Source of the DNA: Ruegeria denitrificans | GTDB lineage: Bacteria > Pseudomonadota > Alphaproteobacteria > Rhodobacterales > Rhodobacteraceae | Assembly: GCF_001458295.1 (NCBI RefSeq) | Contig: NZ_CYUD01000020.1 | Coordinates: forward strand, 1 to 56,469 | DNA length: 56,469 bases | Direction: 5' to 3' | Shown: positions 8,657-17,403 of the stretch, in pieces | How positions within the stretch are numbered: the first letter of the stretch is position 1 | How the letters are laid out: every line of letters starts with the position of its first letter | Program-made: the position numbers and the translations under genes | The notes under the pieces: model-generated | Databases searched by the model: none | What the model saw: the letters and a program-made list of their open reading frames with translations, nothing else | What the model was told of the DNA's origin: nothing

Positions 8657-9759
8657 CGGGCAGATAATCTGCCGTTCGCGCCTTGCCCTACTTCTTGCGC
8701 GGGTGCATCGAAAACAGATTTGATGCAAGGACAGGCGGCCAGGATTTCAGCGCCTCCGGGGATCTTCTCGGGGCGGAAGACGCCGTCCTTCCATACAGCT
8801 ACCCCGTCAATGCGGATCGTCGGATCCAGCACATTCAACGAGATTTCGCCCGGTGCGTAGTCACCGCAAGTGTGAAAATGCAGCAGACGGGGATTGCCAA
8901 ATGCCGACCCGCTCCATCGCTCGTAGTTTTCAAAAGCAGGCGATGTATATGCACAGCCCGGATGGATGCCAGCATGCCATGAATGCATGGTCATAGGATC
9001 CAGATCGAACATTTTGCCGACTTTCTCATAGTGCATCTGGGCACAATGCACATCCATTGGATGGCCGGAAAATCCGATCAGCCTGCTGCAGTCGAACTGC
9101 ACGGCCAACGGCTCATTCAATTCACAGCCGTAGGGTTCGTAGAACCTCGACCCGGTTCCAACCAAAAAACCGTCTTGCATGACGACCCCGGAAAACCCGG
9201 CCACAGGAACCGGTGCAAACACCGACATCGGAAACCGCGTTACACTGACATCCGCCGCTGCGTTCTTTGCAAATGCAGCACCGGGGCCACTAAAATCTGT
9301 TCCCAAAGGGCAGGTCACATGGATTTTCGATGCAATCGACAATGCCGTATTCACCGCGCCCTTGAGGGCGACAAAACCATCGTAGTTCGCGCGCCCGAAC
9401 CCTGATGCCAACATATCGGCGTCCAGCGCATAGGACATGATTGGGCGAATATCGGCCATTTCAGCATTGAAGCGAATCTGATCTCCGGTGCGAGACAAAA
9501 ACAGCGTGCGGTCAGCCGATTTCATCTCGGTTATCAGATCGCTCGACAGGTGCGCCTTAAGTGGATCGAAGGGGATGGTTCGAACCGAGGTTCTAATGTC
9601 GTGCTGCTTCGCACATTCCACGATAATGTCCGTGATATCAGCGTCGTAATAGTCATGCTCGGCGCTTTCGCGAAGGATGAGAAGATGGTCGTCCGTCGTC
9701 AGCCCGCCACATCTGAACAGCAGGTTTTCAGCCCCGGCAATATGGTTTGGACCGATCAC
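8653..9759 (-). CDS. NicX/M29-fold protein lacking the NicX iron ligands
   Basis: The protein of about 368 aa aligns by eye with 2,5-dihydroxypyridine 5,6-dioxygenase (NicX) and M29 aminopeptidase-like proteins: an early small-molecule pocket motif (CPLGTDFSGPGAAF), a conserved SWHAGIHPG segment containing the first metal His, and a C-terminal IRIDG-type hairpin. The second NicX motif His-x-Asp appears as Ser-x-Asn (ISLNV), so true NicX chemistry is doubtful. I chose the GTG at 9759 because AGGAG lies about 8 nt upstream; a longer GTG start at 9819 is possible. The context with Rieske and AhpD-like genes suggests ring-cleavage or hydrolytic catabolism. Confidence 0.6.
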   Translation of the reverse strand: MIGPNHIAGAENLLFRCGGLTTDDHLLILRESAEHDYYDADITDIIVECAKQHDIRTSVRTIPFDPLKAHLSSDLITEMKSADRTLFLSRTGDQIRFNAEMADIRPIMSYALDADMLASGFGRANYDGFVALKGAVNTALSIASKIHVTCPLGTDFSGPGAAFAKNAAADVSVTRFPMSVFAPVPVAGFSGVVMQDGFLVGTGSRFYEPYGCELNEPLAVQFDCSRLIGFSGHPMDVHCAQMHYEKVGKMFDLDPMTMHSWHAGIHPGCAYTSPAFENYERWSGSAFGNPRLLHFHTCGDYAPGEISLNVLDPTIRIDGVAVWKDGVFRPEKIPGGAEILAACPCIKSVFDAPAQEVGQGANGRLSAR

Positions 9760-9908
9760 AATGACACTCCTACACGCCCTCGGCTGGCAAAATACATGCT
9801 TCACATCTCTGTGATCCACAAAAAAATGTCGTCCGGGGAAAATTTTTTACTGACACGCTCGACGCCTTTGCTCATAAGTTTGAACTGCACATAACAGAGG
9901 GCCTGGTA

Positions 9909-10490
9909 ATGAGCGCTTGGATCGAAATGATTGCTGATGAACATGCCGAAGGCCGGTTGAAAGATCTTTTGGACAAAGCCCGCACGCCCCATGGAACCGT
10001 TGATACTGTGATGCGCGTACATTCTTTACGTCCTGAAACAATGAATGGGCATGTTACGCTTTATCGTTCTGTGCTTCATTCCGACGACAATCAGCTGCCA
10101 TTCTGGTTTCTTGAAATCGTGGCAAGCTACACCTCGATCTTGAACGACTGTAGTTATTCCCTGACGCACCACTTCATGAATGTGCGGAATCTGTTGAAAG
10201 ATCAGCCACGCAGTGACCGCATTTTTGTCGCGCTCAAGGCGCATCGCCCCGAGAATGAGTTCGAGGGCAAGGAATTGGCTCTGTTGCGATACGCCGCCAA
10301 GCTGACGACAGACGTTGGACGTATGGTGAAGTCGGACTTTGAAGCCCTGAAAATTGCCGGGTGTACTGACGGAGAAATTCTGGAGGTTAACCAGGTATGC
10401 GCCTACTTCAATTACTCTAACCGCTTGCTTAACGGCTTGGGAGCGACGACCGAAAACGATGTGATTGGCTATTACAAAACCGAAGACTGA
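9909..10490 (+). CDS. AhpD-like peroxidase-related protein with CxxS centre
   Basis: The 193-aa protein matches the uncharacterised peroxidase-related (AhpD-like, CMD) family: an N-terminal helical arm, the motif NDCSYSLTHH at about residues 79-88, and a C-terminal CMD repeat. Family members normally carry Cys-x-x-Cys here; this one has Cys81-x-x-Ser84 with His88 kept, so a disulfide-type peroxidase cycle is not available. It lies on the plus strand, divergent from the NicX-like gene, with 149 bp between the starts. It may be an isomerase or decarboxylase-like partner in the same catabolic set. Confidence 0.75.
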   Translation: MSAWIEMIADEHAEGRLKDLLDKARTPHGTVDTVMRVHSLRPETMNGHVTLYRSVLHSDDNQLPFWFLEIVASYTSILNDCSYSLTHHFMNVRNLLKDQPRSDRIFVALKAHRPENEFEGKELALLRYAAKLTTDVGRMVKSDFEALKIAGCTDGEILEVNQVCAYFNYSNRLLNGLGATTENDVIGYYKTED

Positions 10491-10865
10491 CTGTGAAAGG
10501 ACAGTCCGGTTGCGCGCACTTTTCAATCTTGGTGTGAATAGTCTGGCGCCGCAACACTTCCTGTTTAATCGTCGCAGGGAACGCCGCAAGATGATTACGG
10601 CGAATACCAATTGCCGCAGTGCTCGAATGAGGAGATCCACCGAGAGAGTGAACTGGACGACGACGGCATCCTTGAGTTCAGTTTCGAAAATTCCAGCATT
10701 GCGACCGGCCCTATATGGCATCGCCCGTCATAACGTGGTGCCGATGCCGATTGTTCCTGACGCTGACTTTTTTGGTCCCAAACTCAACTGGTTGTAGGAA
10801 ATAGGGGAACGTATGGTTATGCGGCGGTCTGGCCGGTTCCAGCAATCCTGTGTCTTTCGACTGGC
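10491..10865. other. Intergenic region, possible gene remnant
   Basis: About 375 bp lie between two convergent genes. One plus-strand frame stays open from about 10575 to 10735 and encodes a Cys- and acid-rich stretch (LPQCSNEEIHRESELDDDGI) with no start codon. It may be the tail of a decayed gene. I see no terminator with a clear T tract and no recognised family. Confidence 0.35.
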
Positions 10866-11768
10866 CTATTTTACTTTGAACGGGCTTAAACTCTCACTGA
10901 ACTGTTCAATGAATTCCAGCGTCACCAGTGACGGTTGTTTCAAAATTGGACGTACCAATGAGAGTGTGTGCGGCAAAAATGGCTTGAACGGACGATAGCA
11001 TAATCCCCGCGTTGTGTATTGAACGGCGTCCAGTTCGCTCACGACGGAAACGCCGACACCTTTAACCGCCAATTCACATGCTGCCGTGAACTGCCTGACT
11101 TCGATATGGGAGTTCAATTCGACATTGGCGTTCTGAAACGCTTTTGAAAGACGTCCGAAAAAGTCACTATCGCGTCGCGTGTGAATAATCTTACTATTTG
11201 CAAGGTCCGCTGGAGTAACCGCGGAGAGGTTTTCCAAGTTATGCCCCTTGGGGAACACGCAAACTGTTCGGACGTCGATGTTCCTGCTTTCGACCGCCGG
11301 ATGACCGTTAAAGCTGTCCGTGATTCCGAAATCATATTGGTCACCAATCATCCATTCGAGGATACGTTCTGGCCTGTCCGGTTCGATCGTCAATGTAACG
11401 CCCGGCCGATTTTTCAAAAAATTGGCGACAACTTCCGGCAGGTGACTGGTGGCAAATCCGGGCAGGCAGGCTACGCGGATATGCCCGGCCTTTCGTTGCG
11501 TGATATCTTGGCTGACATCCGCGATCTGCCTCATCAATTCCAGCACGCGTTCTACGCTGGGTTGTAGGTAGCGAACTTCTTGCGTTGGTATTAATCGACC
11601 CTCACGCCGGTCAAAAAGTTGAAACCCAAGTGATTTTTCAAGATCGGAAAGCAGGCGGCTGACTGCAGGCTGGCTTACTCCAAGATCCGTGGCGGCTGCC
11701 GTAACCGAGCCATTCGTGGAAACTGCCATAAGCGCTTCCAATTGCCGGATTCTCAAAGTTTGACTCAT
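10866..11768 (-). CDS. LysR-family transcriptional regulator
   Basis: The 300-aa protein has the LysR winged helix at residues 5-65 (RQLEALMAVSTNGSVTAAAT, then SQPAVSRLLSDLEKSLGFQL) and a periplasmic-binding-like effector domain from about 90 to 295. It is divergent from ugpB, with about 180 bp between starts, so it could control the ugp operon, itself, or the catabolic genes that converge on it from the other side. The effector is not predictable. Confidence 0.9.
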   Translation of the reverse strand: MSQTLRIRQLEALMAVSTNGSVTAAATDLGVSQPAVSRLLSDLEKSLGFQLFDRREGRLIPTQEVRYLQPSVERVLELMRQIADVSQDITQRKAGHIRVACLPGFATSHLPEVVANFLKNRPGVTLTIEPDRPERILEWMIGDQYDFGITDSFNGHPAVESRNIDVRTVCVFPKGHNLENLSAVTPADLANSKIIHTRRDSDFFGRLSKAFQNANVELNSHIEVRQFTAACELAVKGVGVSVVSELDAVQYTTRGLCYRPFKPFLPHTLSLVRPILKQPSLVTLEFIEQFSESLSPFKVK

Positions 11769-11853
11769 TTTGAAACCAGATTCCTTCTTGGTTCAGTATG
11801 TTTATAATGTAGTGTTATGTTTTTTCCAAAAAATAAATGCTTGAATTATAAAT

Positions 11854-11882
11854 TTGTAACGTTAACGTCGTGAAATCGTCAT
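11854..11882 (+). promoter_or_regulatory. Candidate PHO box upstream of ugpB
   Basis: Three 7-mers, TTGTAAC, ACGTCGT and TCGTCAT, start at 11854, 11865 and 11876, exactly 11 bp apart. This is the spacing of tandem PhoB half-sites (consensus CTGTCAT plus 4 bp). They match the consensus at 4, 4 and 5 of 7 positions. Since ugp operons are classic PhoB targets, the placement is sensible, but the match is weak. Confidence 0.4.
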
Positions 11883-11947
11883 GTGTGCCGATTACGCGTT
11901 GCGGTCGGTATTCAACGAAGCATCGAACCTGATGCATGGGAGGAATC

Positions 11948-13258
11948 ATGAAAAAGAATTTTCTCGGCGCTCTCGCCGTCACAACCGCCTTGTCCCCTGT
12001 GGCTGCAATGGCGCAGACTGAAGTTCAGTTCTGGCATGCCTTTACCGGCCGCCTTGGAGAGCTTGTTAAAGCTCAGGTTGAAGAATTCAACGCCAGTCAG
12101 GATGAGTTTGTCGTGGTCGAAAGCCACAAGGGCAATTACTCGGAAACGCTGAACGCTGGCATTGCTGCATTCCGCGCAAGTGAGCAGCCGCATATCCTTA
12201 TGGTCTTCGAGGTTGGCACCGCAACGATGATGTCGGCGGAGGGCGCGATCAAGCCTGTTCACGAAGTAATGGCCGAAAGCGGTGCGTCCTTTGATCCTGA
12301 TGCGTATATCGGTGCGGTCAAAGGCTATTACACGACGACGGACGGAGACATGCTGTCTCTGCCCTTCAACTCCTCTACTCCAGTTCTTTGGGTCAATCGC
12401 GACGCATTCGAAGCGGCAGGTGTTGACCCTGACACGGATCTGTCGACTTGGGAAAAAGTCGGCGACGTTCTAGAGCAATTGAAAGCCGGTGGGGAAGATT
12501 GCCCGTTGGTGACTGCATGGCAAAGCTGGATTCACCTTGAAAACCTGTCAGCCTATCATGATGTGCCCTTCGCATCGCAGGATAACGGCTTTGCCGGTCT
12601 GGATACTGAACTGATGCTGAACGGTCCTGCTCAGGTGGCTCATTTGACTGCCATGGGTGACTGGGCCAAGGACGGCAAGTTCATTTATACTGGTCGCAGG
12701 AACGAGGGCGGGGCAAACTTCCGCGCTGGCGAATGTGCGTTGTTCACCGAAAGCTCGGCCGGCTATGCCGGTATCAGTTCTGAAGCTGAATTCGACTTCG
12801 ATGTGCGGCCGCTGCCCTATTGGGAGGCCGTCATCAGTGAGCCGCAGAACACCATTATCGGCGGAGCGTCGCTTTGGGTGATGGAAGGTCATGAAGCAGA
12901 AGAGTACAAAGGCGTCGGTGAATTCCTGAGCTTCCTGTCCTCTTCTGATGTGCAGGCGAACTGGCATCAGAACACCGGTTACCTTCCGATTACGGCTGAT
13001 GCAGGTGAAGTGACCCGTGCCGCTGGATTCTATGAACAGAACCCCGGCACCGACATCGCCGTGATCCAGATGACAACCAAAGAGCCAACCGCAAATTCGA
13101 AAGGTCTTCGCCTGGGATCGTTCGACCAAATACGCGGCATCATCGACGAAGAGCTTGAGGCCGTATGGTCCGGTGAAAAAACCGCTCAAGAAGCGATGGA
13201 CAGTGCAAAAGAACGCGGTGACACGCTGCTGCGCCGGTTCGAATCCGCCAACCAGTAA
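11948..13258 (+). CDS. ugpB: sn-Glycerol-3-phosphate ABC transporter substrate-binding protein UgpB
   Basis: The 436-aa protein has a Sec signal (MKKNFLGALAV to AMAQ, cleavage near residue 22) followed by EVQFWHAFTGRLGELV, typical of UgpB and related family-1 binding proteins. It binds glycerol-3-phosphate or glycerophosphodiesters in the periplasm. The ATG at 11948 was chosen because GGGAGGAATC precedes it, rather than an in-frame ATG 12 nt upstream. It heads the operon ugpB-ugpA-ugpE-ugpC-ugpQ, and a hairpin downstream of it probably raises its level over the membrane genes. Confidence 0.93.
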   Translation: MKKNFLGALAVTTALSPVAAMAQTEVQFWHAFTGRLGELVKAQVEEFNASQDEFVVVESHKGNYSETLNAGIAAFRASEQPHILMVFEVGTATMMSAEGAIKPVHEVMAESGASFDPDAYIGAVKGYYTTTDGDMLSLPFNSSTPVLWVNRDAFEAAGVDPDTDLSTWEKVGDVLEQLKAGGEDCPLVTAWQSWIHLENLSAYHDVPFASQDNGFAGLDTELMLNGPAQVAHLTAMGDWAKDGKFIYTGRRNEGGANFRAGECALFTESSAGYAGISSEAEFDFDVRPLPYWEAVISEPQNTIIGGASLWVMEGHEAEEYKGVGEFLSFLSSSDVQANWHQNTGYLPITADAGEVTRAAGFYEQNPGTDIAVIQMTTKEPTANSKGLRLGSFDQIRGIIDEELEAVWSGEKTAQEAMDSAKERGDTLLRRFESANQ

Positions 13259-13271
13259 CTTACGAAAAACC

Positions 13272-13302
13272 ATTGCGGGCTCTGAAGGGCCCGCAATCCT
13301 TT
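13272..13302 (+). terminator. Intra-operon attenuating hairpin after ugpB
   Basis: A perfect 9-bp stem (ATTGCGGGC / GCCCGCAAT) with an 8-nt loop is followed by CCTTTTT. It lies between the ugpB stop and the ugpA start. Such partial terminators are common after binding-protein genes, leaving reduced read-through into the permease genes. Confidence 0.8.
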
Positions 13303-13321
13303 TTCTCGGTGGAGCATCAGG

Positions 13322-14203
13322 ATGGAAAAACGCGTCACCTTTCGCGGCTGGCTCTTGCCGTTGGCGTTGATCGCTCCGCAAGTCATCATTTCCGCTGTCT
13401 TCTTCTTTTATCCCGCCGGGCAAGCCGTTTGGCAGTCTCTGTTCATTCCTGATCCCTTCGGGCTGTCTTCGCAGTACGTCGGTTTAGGCAACTTTGAGTT
13501 TTTGCTGAGCGACAAGTTTTACCGCGCTTCATTTGTAACAACGGCGATTTTTTCGACGCTGGTCACGCTCTGCTCGATGATCCCGGCGTTGTTTTTGGCC
13601 GTCATTGCCGACCGGCTGATCAAGGGGTCGGGTGTTTACCGGACGCTGCTTATCTGGCCCTATGCTGTCGCCCCTGCAGTTGCGGGTGTGTTGTGGCTTT
13701 TCATGTTCAACACGCGCGTCGGGGTCGTATCGTGGTACCTTGGACAACTCGGCTATGATTGGAACCACGTTCTGAATGGCACCGAAGCTATGGGGTTGGT
13801 GGTTGTCGCCTCGGCCTGGGGGCGTATCAGTTATAACTTCCTGTTCTTCTTCGCCGCGCTGCAGTCGGTCCCAAGGTCGGTGATCGAGGCCGCCGCGATT
13901 GACGGCGCGCGCTTCTGGCGCCGGTTCTTTACCATTGTCTTACCGCTGTTGTCTCCGACGGCGTTTTTCCTACTGGTGGTGAACGTTGTCTATGCCTTCT
14001 TCGAAACTTTCGGAGTGATTCACACGATCACCGGGGGCGGCCCGCAGCAATCGACGACGATCCTTGTCTACAAAGTCTTCTCGGACGGGTTTGTGGGACA
14101 GGACCTTGGCTCATCCTCGGCGCAATCGGTCATCCTGTTGATCGTCGTGGGCCTGTTGACCGTGATCCAGTTCAAATACGTAGAAAAGAGGGTGCATTAC
14201 TGA
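13322..14203 (+). CDS. ugpA: Glycerol-3-phosphate ABC transporter permease UgpA
   Basis: The 293-aa inner-membrane protein has six predicted membrane helices and the MalF-type EAA loop ([20 protein letters not shown] near residues 192-211). With UgpE it forms the translocation channel. The stop overlaps the ugpE start (TGATG), showing translational coupling. Confidence 0.93.
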   Translation: MEKRVTFRGWLLPLALIAPQVIISAVFFFYPAGQAVWQSLFIPDPFGLSSQYVGLGNFEFLLSDKFYRASFVTTAIFSTLVTLCSMIPALFLAVIADRLIKGSGVYRTLLIWPYAVAPAVAGVLWLFMFNTRVGVVSWYLGQLGYDWNHVLNGTEAMGLVVVASAWGRISYNFLFFFAALQSVPRSVIEAAAIDGARFWRRFFTIVLPLLSPTAFFLLVVNVVYAFFETFGVIHTITGGGPQQSTTILVYKVFSDGFVGQDLGSSSAQSVILLIVVGLLTVIQFKYVEKRVHY

Positions 14204-15060
14204 TGGCGGCCCAACAACACGGAATGGTCGAGAAACGCGGCGCAGGCATCTGGCTGACCCATGCCTTCATGATCCTTGGCGTTCTGATCATCTTCTTTCC
14301 GATCTGGCTGGCCTTTGTGGCCTCGACCGTGACCCAGGCTGATATTGTATCGCCGCCCATGCCCGTATGGCCGGGCGATCAGTTCTGGGTGAATTACAAG
14401 GCGGCGCTGTTTTCAGGGATAAACGTGCCCGTCGCGACGATGCTGTTCAACAGTCTGGTGATGGCCATTGGCATCGCAGTGGGCAAAATCATTATCTCGT
14501 TGCTTTCAGCTTTTGCGATCGTCTATTTCAAGTTTCCCGGCCGTACGACCTTCTTCTGGCTGATCTTCCTGACGCTCATGCTGCCGGTTGAGGTGCGCAT
14601 CGTTCCGACCTTTGAGGTTGTGGCCGGGTTCGGCATGCTCAACAGTTATTACGGGTTGATCTTTCCCTTGATCGCCTCGGCAACTGCGACGTTCCTGTTT
14701 CGACAGTTCTTTCTGACGATCCCGGATGAATTGGCCGAAGCTGCCCGCGTGGATGGCGCTCGCCCGATGCGGTTTTTTTTCGACATCGTGGTGCCGATGA
14801 GCCGGACCAACATCGCGGCGCTGTTCGTCATTCTGTTTATCTACGGGTGGAATCAGTACCTCTGGCCGCTGCTTATCACCACCGACCCTGAAATGAACAC
14901 CATCGTGATGGGTATCAAGCAGATGTTCCCGTCCGGCGATGATTTTGCGCATTGGCCGACAATCATGGCGACATCCATTCTGGCGATGATCCCGCCGGTC
15001 ATCGTGGTGGTGTCAATGCAAAAGCTGTTTGTCCGCGGCCTTGTCGATAGCGAGAAATAA
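14203..15060 (+). CDS. ugpE: Glycerol-3-phosphate ABC transporter permease UgpE
   Basis: The 285-aa MalG-type permease has six membrane helices and the EAA loop EAARVDGARPMRFFFDIVVP, with the family's late aromatic-rich segment FIYGWNQYLWPLLITTD. It pairs with UgpA. Its start overlaps the ugpA stop and its stop lies 3 bp before the ugpC start. Confidence 0.93.
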   Translation: MAAQQHGMVEKRGAGIWLTHAFMILGVLIIFFPIWLAFVASTVTQADIVSPPMPVWPGDQFWVNYKAALFSGINVPVATMLFNSLVMAIGIAVGKIIISLLSAFAIVYFKFPGRTTFFWLIFLTLMLPVEVRIVPTFEVVAGFGMLNSYYGLIFPLIASATATFLFRQFFLTIPDELAEAARVDGARPMRFFFDIVVPMSRTNIAALFVILFIYGWNQYLWPLLITTDPEMNTIVMGIKQMFPSGDDFAHWPTIMATSILAMIPPVIVVVSMQKLFVRGLVDSEK

Positions 15061-15063
15061 AAA

Positions 15064-16119
15064 ATGGCGACAGTCACCTTAGAAAATGTCAAAAAGAGCT
15101 TTGGTCCGACGGATGTGATCCATGGTATTGATGTCGATATCTCTGACGGAGAGTTCATTGTTATCGTGGGCCCGTCAGGTTGCGGTAAATCCACACTACT
15201 TCGGATGGTGGCTGGGCTGGAAACCGCTACTTCTGGGGAAATCCGGATCGGTGAGGAACGGGCGAACGAGAAAGAGCCAATGGATCGCGACATCGCGATG
15301 GTGTTCCAGAATTATGCGCTTTATCCGCATATGTCCGTACGCCAGAACATGGGTTACGGACTGAAGATCGCGGGCCTTCCCAAGAACCAGATTGACCAGA
15401 AGGTGACCGAGGCGGCCAAGCTGTTGCAGCTTGAACCCTTGCTTGATCGCAAGCCCAGACAGCTTTCAGGCGGGCAGCGTCAGCGGGTCGCGATGGGCCG
15501 CGCCATTGTCCGTGAACCTGCGGTGTTTCTGTTTGATGAACCGCTTTCGAACCTGGATGCCAAGCTGCGGGTCCAGATGCGCCTGGAAATTCGTGAGCTC
15601 CAGGAAAAGCTGGGGATCACATCGCTTTATGTCACCCATGACCAAGTAGAAGCCATGACAATGGCGGACAGGATGATCGTGATGAATGGCGGGGTGGCCG
15701 AGCAGATCGGGACCCCGCTAGAGGTTTATGAAACGCCGAAAACTTTGTTTGCGGCGCAGTTTATCGGCAGCCCCGCGATGAATGTATTTGATGCCCAGCG
15801 TGAAAACGGGATGCTCAAAGTCGGTGAAATTGAGGTCGGCTCATCCCAAGGCCCCGATACTGCGGTAAAGCTGGGGATCCGACCGGAACATCTGATGCAT
15901 GATGACAATGGTTCGATTGAAGCTGCAATTCAGATGGCCGAGCCATTAGGGGCAAACACATTGTTACACGGTCAGCTCTTGGGGTCTGGCGACGCGATTA
16001 CGATCAGCCTTTCTGGCGTGCACCCAATCGAAGGCCGCCATCCGAACATGCGGTTTTCGGTAGCTGCAGAGAACATACATTTGTTTGATCATTCGACGGG
16101 AAAAAGGCTGGAAAGCTGA
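15064..16119 (+). CDS. ugpC: Glycerol-3-phosphate ABC transporter ATPase UgpC
   Basis: The 351-aa ATPase has Walker A GPSGCGKSTLLRMVAG near residue 37, Q-loop MVFQNYALYPHMS, signature LSGGQRQRVAMGRAIV, Walker B FLFDEPLSNLDA and a C-terminal TOBE/OB regulatory domain (LGIRPEHL onward), as in the MalK/UgpC group. It energises uptake through UgpAE. The stop overlaps the next start, so the phosphodiesterase is coupled to transport. Confidence 0.93.
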   Translation: MATVTLENVKKSFGPTDVIHGIDVDISDGEFIVIVGPSGCGKSTLLRMVAGLETATSGEIRIGEERANEKEPMDRDIAMVFQNYALYPHMSVRQNMGYGLKIAGLPKNQIDQKVTEAAKLLQLEPLLDRKPRQLSGGQRQRVAMGRAIVREPAVFLFDEPLSNLDAKLRVQMRLEIRELQEKLGITSLYVTHDQVEAMTMADRMIVMNGGVAEQIGTPLEVYETPKTLFAAQFIGSPAMNVFDAQRENGMLKVGEIEVGSSQGPDTAVKLGIRPEHLMHDDNGSIEAAIQMAEPLGANTLLHGQLLGSGDAITISLSGVHPIEGRHPNMRFSVAAENIHLFDHSTGKRLES

Positions 16120-17051
16120 TGATATTCCCGCAAGTCGACGCTTTTCGTGGCGGTGAAAACCTGATCCGGGTTGTGGGTCATCGAGGGGCACGCGGTGTTT
16201 TGCCAGAAAACAGCTTGATCGGCTTTGATTTTTCGCTGTCCATCGGCGTTCCGCTTCTTGAGTTTGATGTTGTCCTTACGGCCGACGATGTACCGGTCAT
16301 AACTCACAACCACCGGCTGCACGCGCCTAGCTTTCGCGATGCCGAAGGGCTGTTTTTGACCGGAGAAGAGCCGAAAGTTTCCTCTCTTACCTTTGAGCAG
16401 ATTCAGGAATTCGATATCGGGCGACTAGACGGGCATTCCGCCTATGGTCGCCGCTTCCCGGATCAGGCCCAAATGGACGGTGTTCGTGTTCCAAGGCTGA
16501 TGGATTTGCTGAATTTGATCAGCGACCCAAAAAACGGTGATGCCTGTCTGATGCTGGAACTGAAGTCGGACCCTGACTTGGCCCATGACACGCGATACCG
16601 CGAAAAATTAGTCGGGCGAGTTCTGCAAGAGGTTCGCGCCAGGGATCTGTCCTCTCGCGCGGTACTGCACAGTTTCGACTGGAATCTTTTGGAGGCATGT
16701 CAGCGACAAGCCCCTGACATGCCGTCTTCGTACCTGACACAGCTACCAGAGAACGCGGATGATGTAGGAGAGGATTCCTCGAAAGCGGTCTGTCCGGATT
16801 TTCGCGGTCGTCGCGATGACATTCCGCATCTGGTCAAGCAAGCGGGTGGCTCACTTTGGTGTCCATATTACGCGGATGTGACGGCCAAGAACGTCGAACT
16901 GGCCAAAGACTTAGGGTTGTGTGTTGCCGTTTGGACAGTCAACGAGCCAGAAGATATCGCTAAAATGATCGCCCTGCGTGTAGATGCAATTGTGTCTGAC
17001 TATCCGGGGCGGGTTCAAAGACATCTATCGGACTTGGGCATGGTTTGGTGA
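16119..17051 (+). CDS. ugpQ: Glycerophosphodiester phosphodiesterase (UgpQ-like)
   Basis: The 310-aa protein has the GDPD TIM-barrel signature: HRGARGVLPENSLIGF with catalytic His21, and LEFDV with metal ligands Glu48 and Asp50, then a late VWTVNEPEDIAKMIALRVDA segment. No signal peptide is visible, so it should act in the cytosol on imported glycerophosphodiesters, yielding glycerol-3-phosphate and an alcohol. It overlaps ugpC by one base (TGATG) and closes the operon. Confidence 0.9.
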   Translation: MIFPQVDAFRGGENLIRVVGHRGARGVLPENSLIGFDFSLSIGVPLLEFDVVLTADDVPVITHNHRLHAPSFRDAEGLFLTGEEPKVSSLTFEQIQEFDIGRLDGHSAYGRRFPDQAQMDGVRVPRLMDLLNLISDPKNGDACLMLELKSDPDLAHDTRYREKLVGRVLQEVRARDLSSRAVLHSFDWNLLEACQRQAPDMPSSYLTQLPENADDVGEDSSKAVCPDFRGRRDDIPHLVKQAGGSLWCPYYADVTAKNVELAKDLGLCVAVWTVNEPEDIAKMIALRVDAIVSDYPGRVQRHLSDLGMVW

Positions 17052-17091
17052 GTTGCCTTCGTGTGGCTTGTAGAGCGATTAGAAGAGGAAG

Positions 17092-17238
17092 AAGAAGCCT
17101 GTACTTGTCGCGGTGTTTTTGGGCATGAACTTGACGGGCCCGATGATCAAGAACGCGATCGTTCTGATCGACCAGATCAATGGCGATTTGACCGATGGCC
17201 CGATGAGTTATGATGCGGTTTTGAAAGCCGGTGCTTAA
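17092..17238 (+). pseudogene. RND efflux pump fragment
   Basis: About 48 codons read VLVAVFLGMNLTGPMIKNAI followed by VLIDQIN and a stop, matching the membrane segment of AcrB-type RND pumps where GMLIKNAIVLIDEI is typical. There is no start and nothing else of the 1,000-residue protein is present. It is a small relic between ugpQ and the arsenic operon. Confidence 0.65.
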
Positions 17239-17403
17239 AGGCTCCGTCCGGCATCTGCGGTCGTTTGATCTGATCTTTCACATCGAATATGGATCGTTTT
17301 GTCCGCCAGAACGAGGCAAATGGTTGAATAGCCTGTTCATTTTTCTTTGGCGAGGCAGGTATTGGATAATAACAGTTCTGCTCGTCTTATTTGTAGGCGC
17401 AGA

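Noticed and set aside
8653..9759. Annotation as a true 2,5-dihydroxypyridine dioxygenase (NicX)
   Set aside because: The His-x-Asp iron ligands are replaced by Ser-x-Asn, so the specific reaction cannot be claimed.
10026..10721. 231-codon open frame on the minus strand
   Set aside because: Most of it is antisense to the AhpD-like gene at 9909-10490, and the composition is not protein-like.
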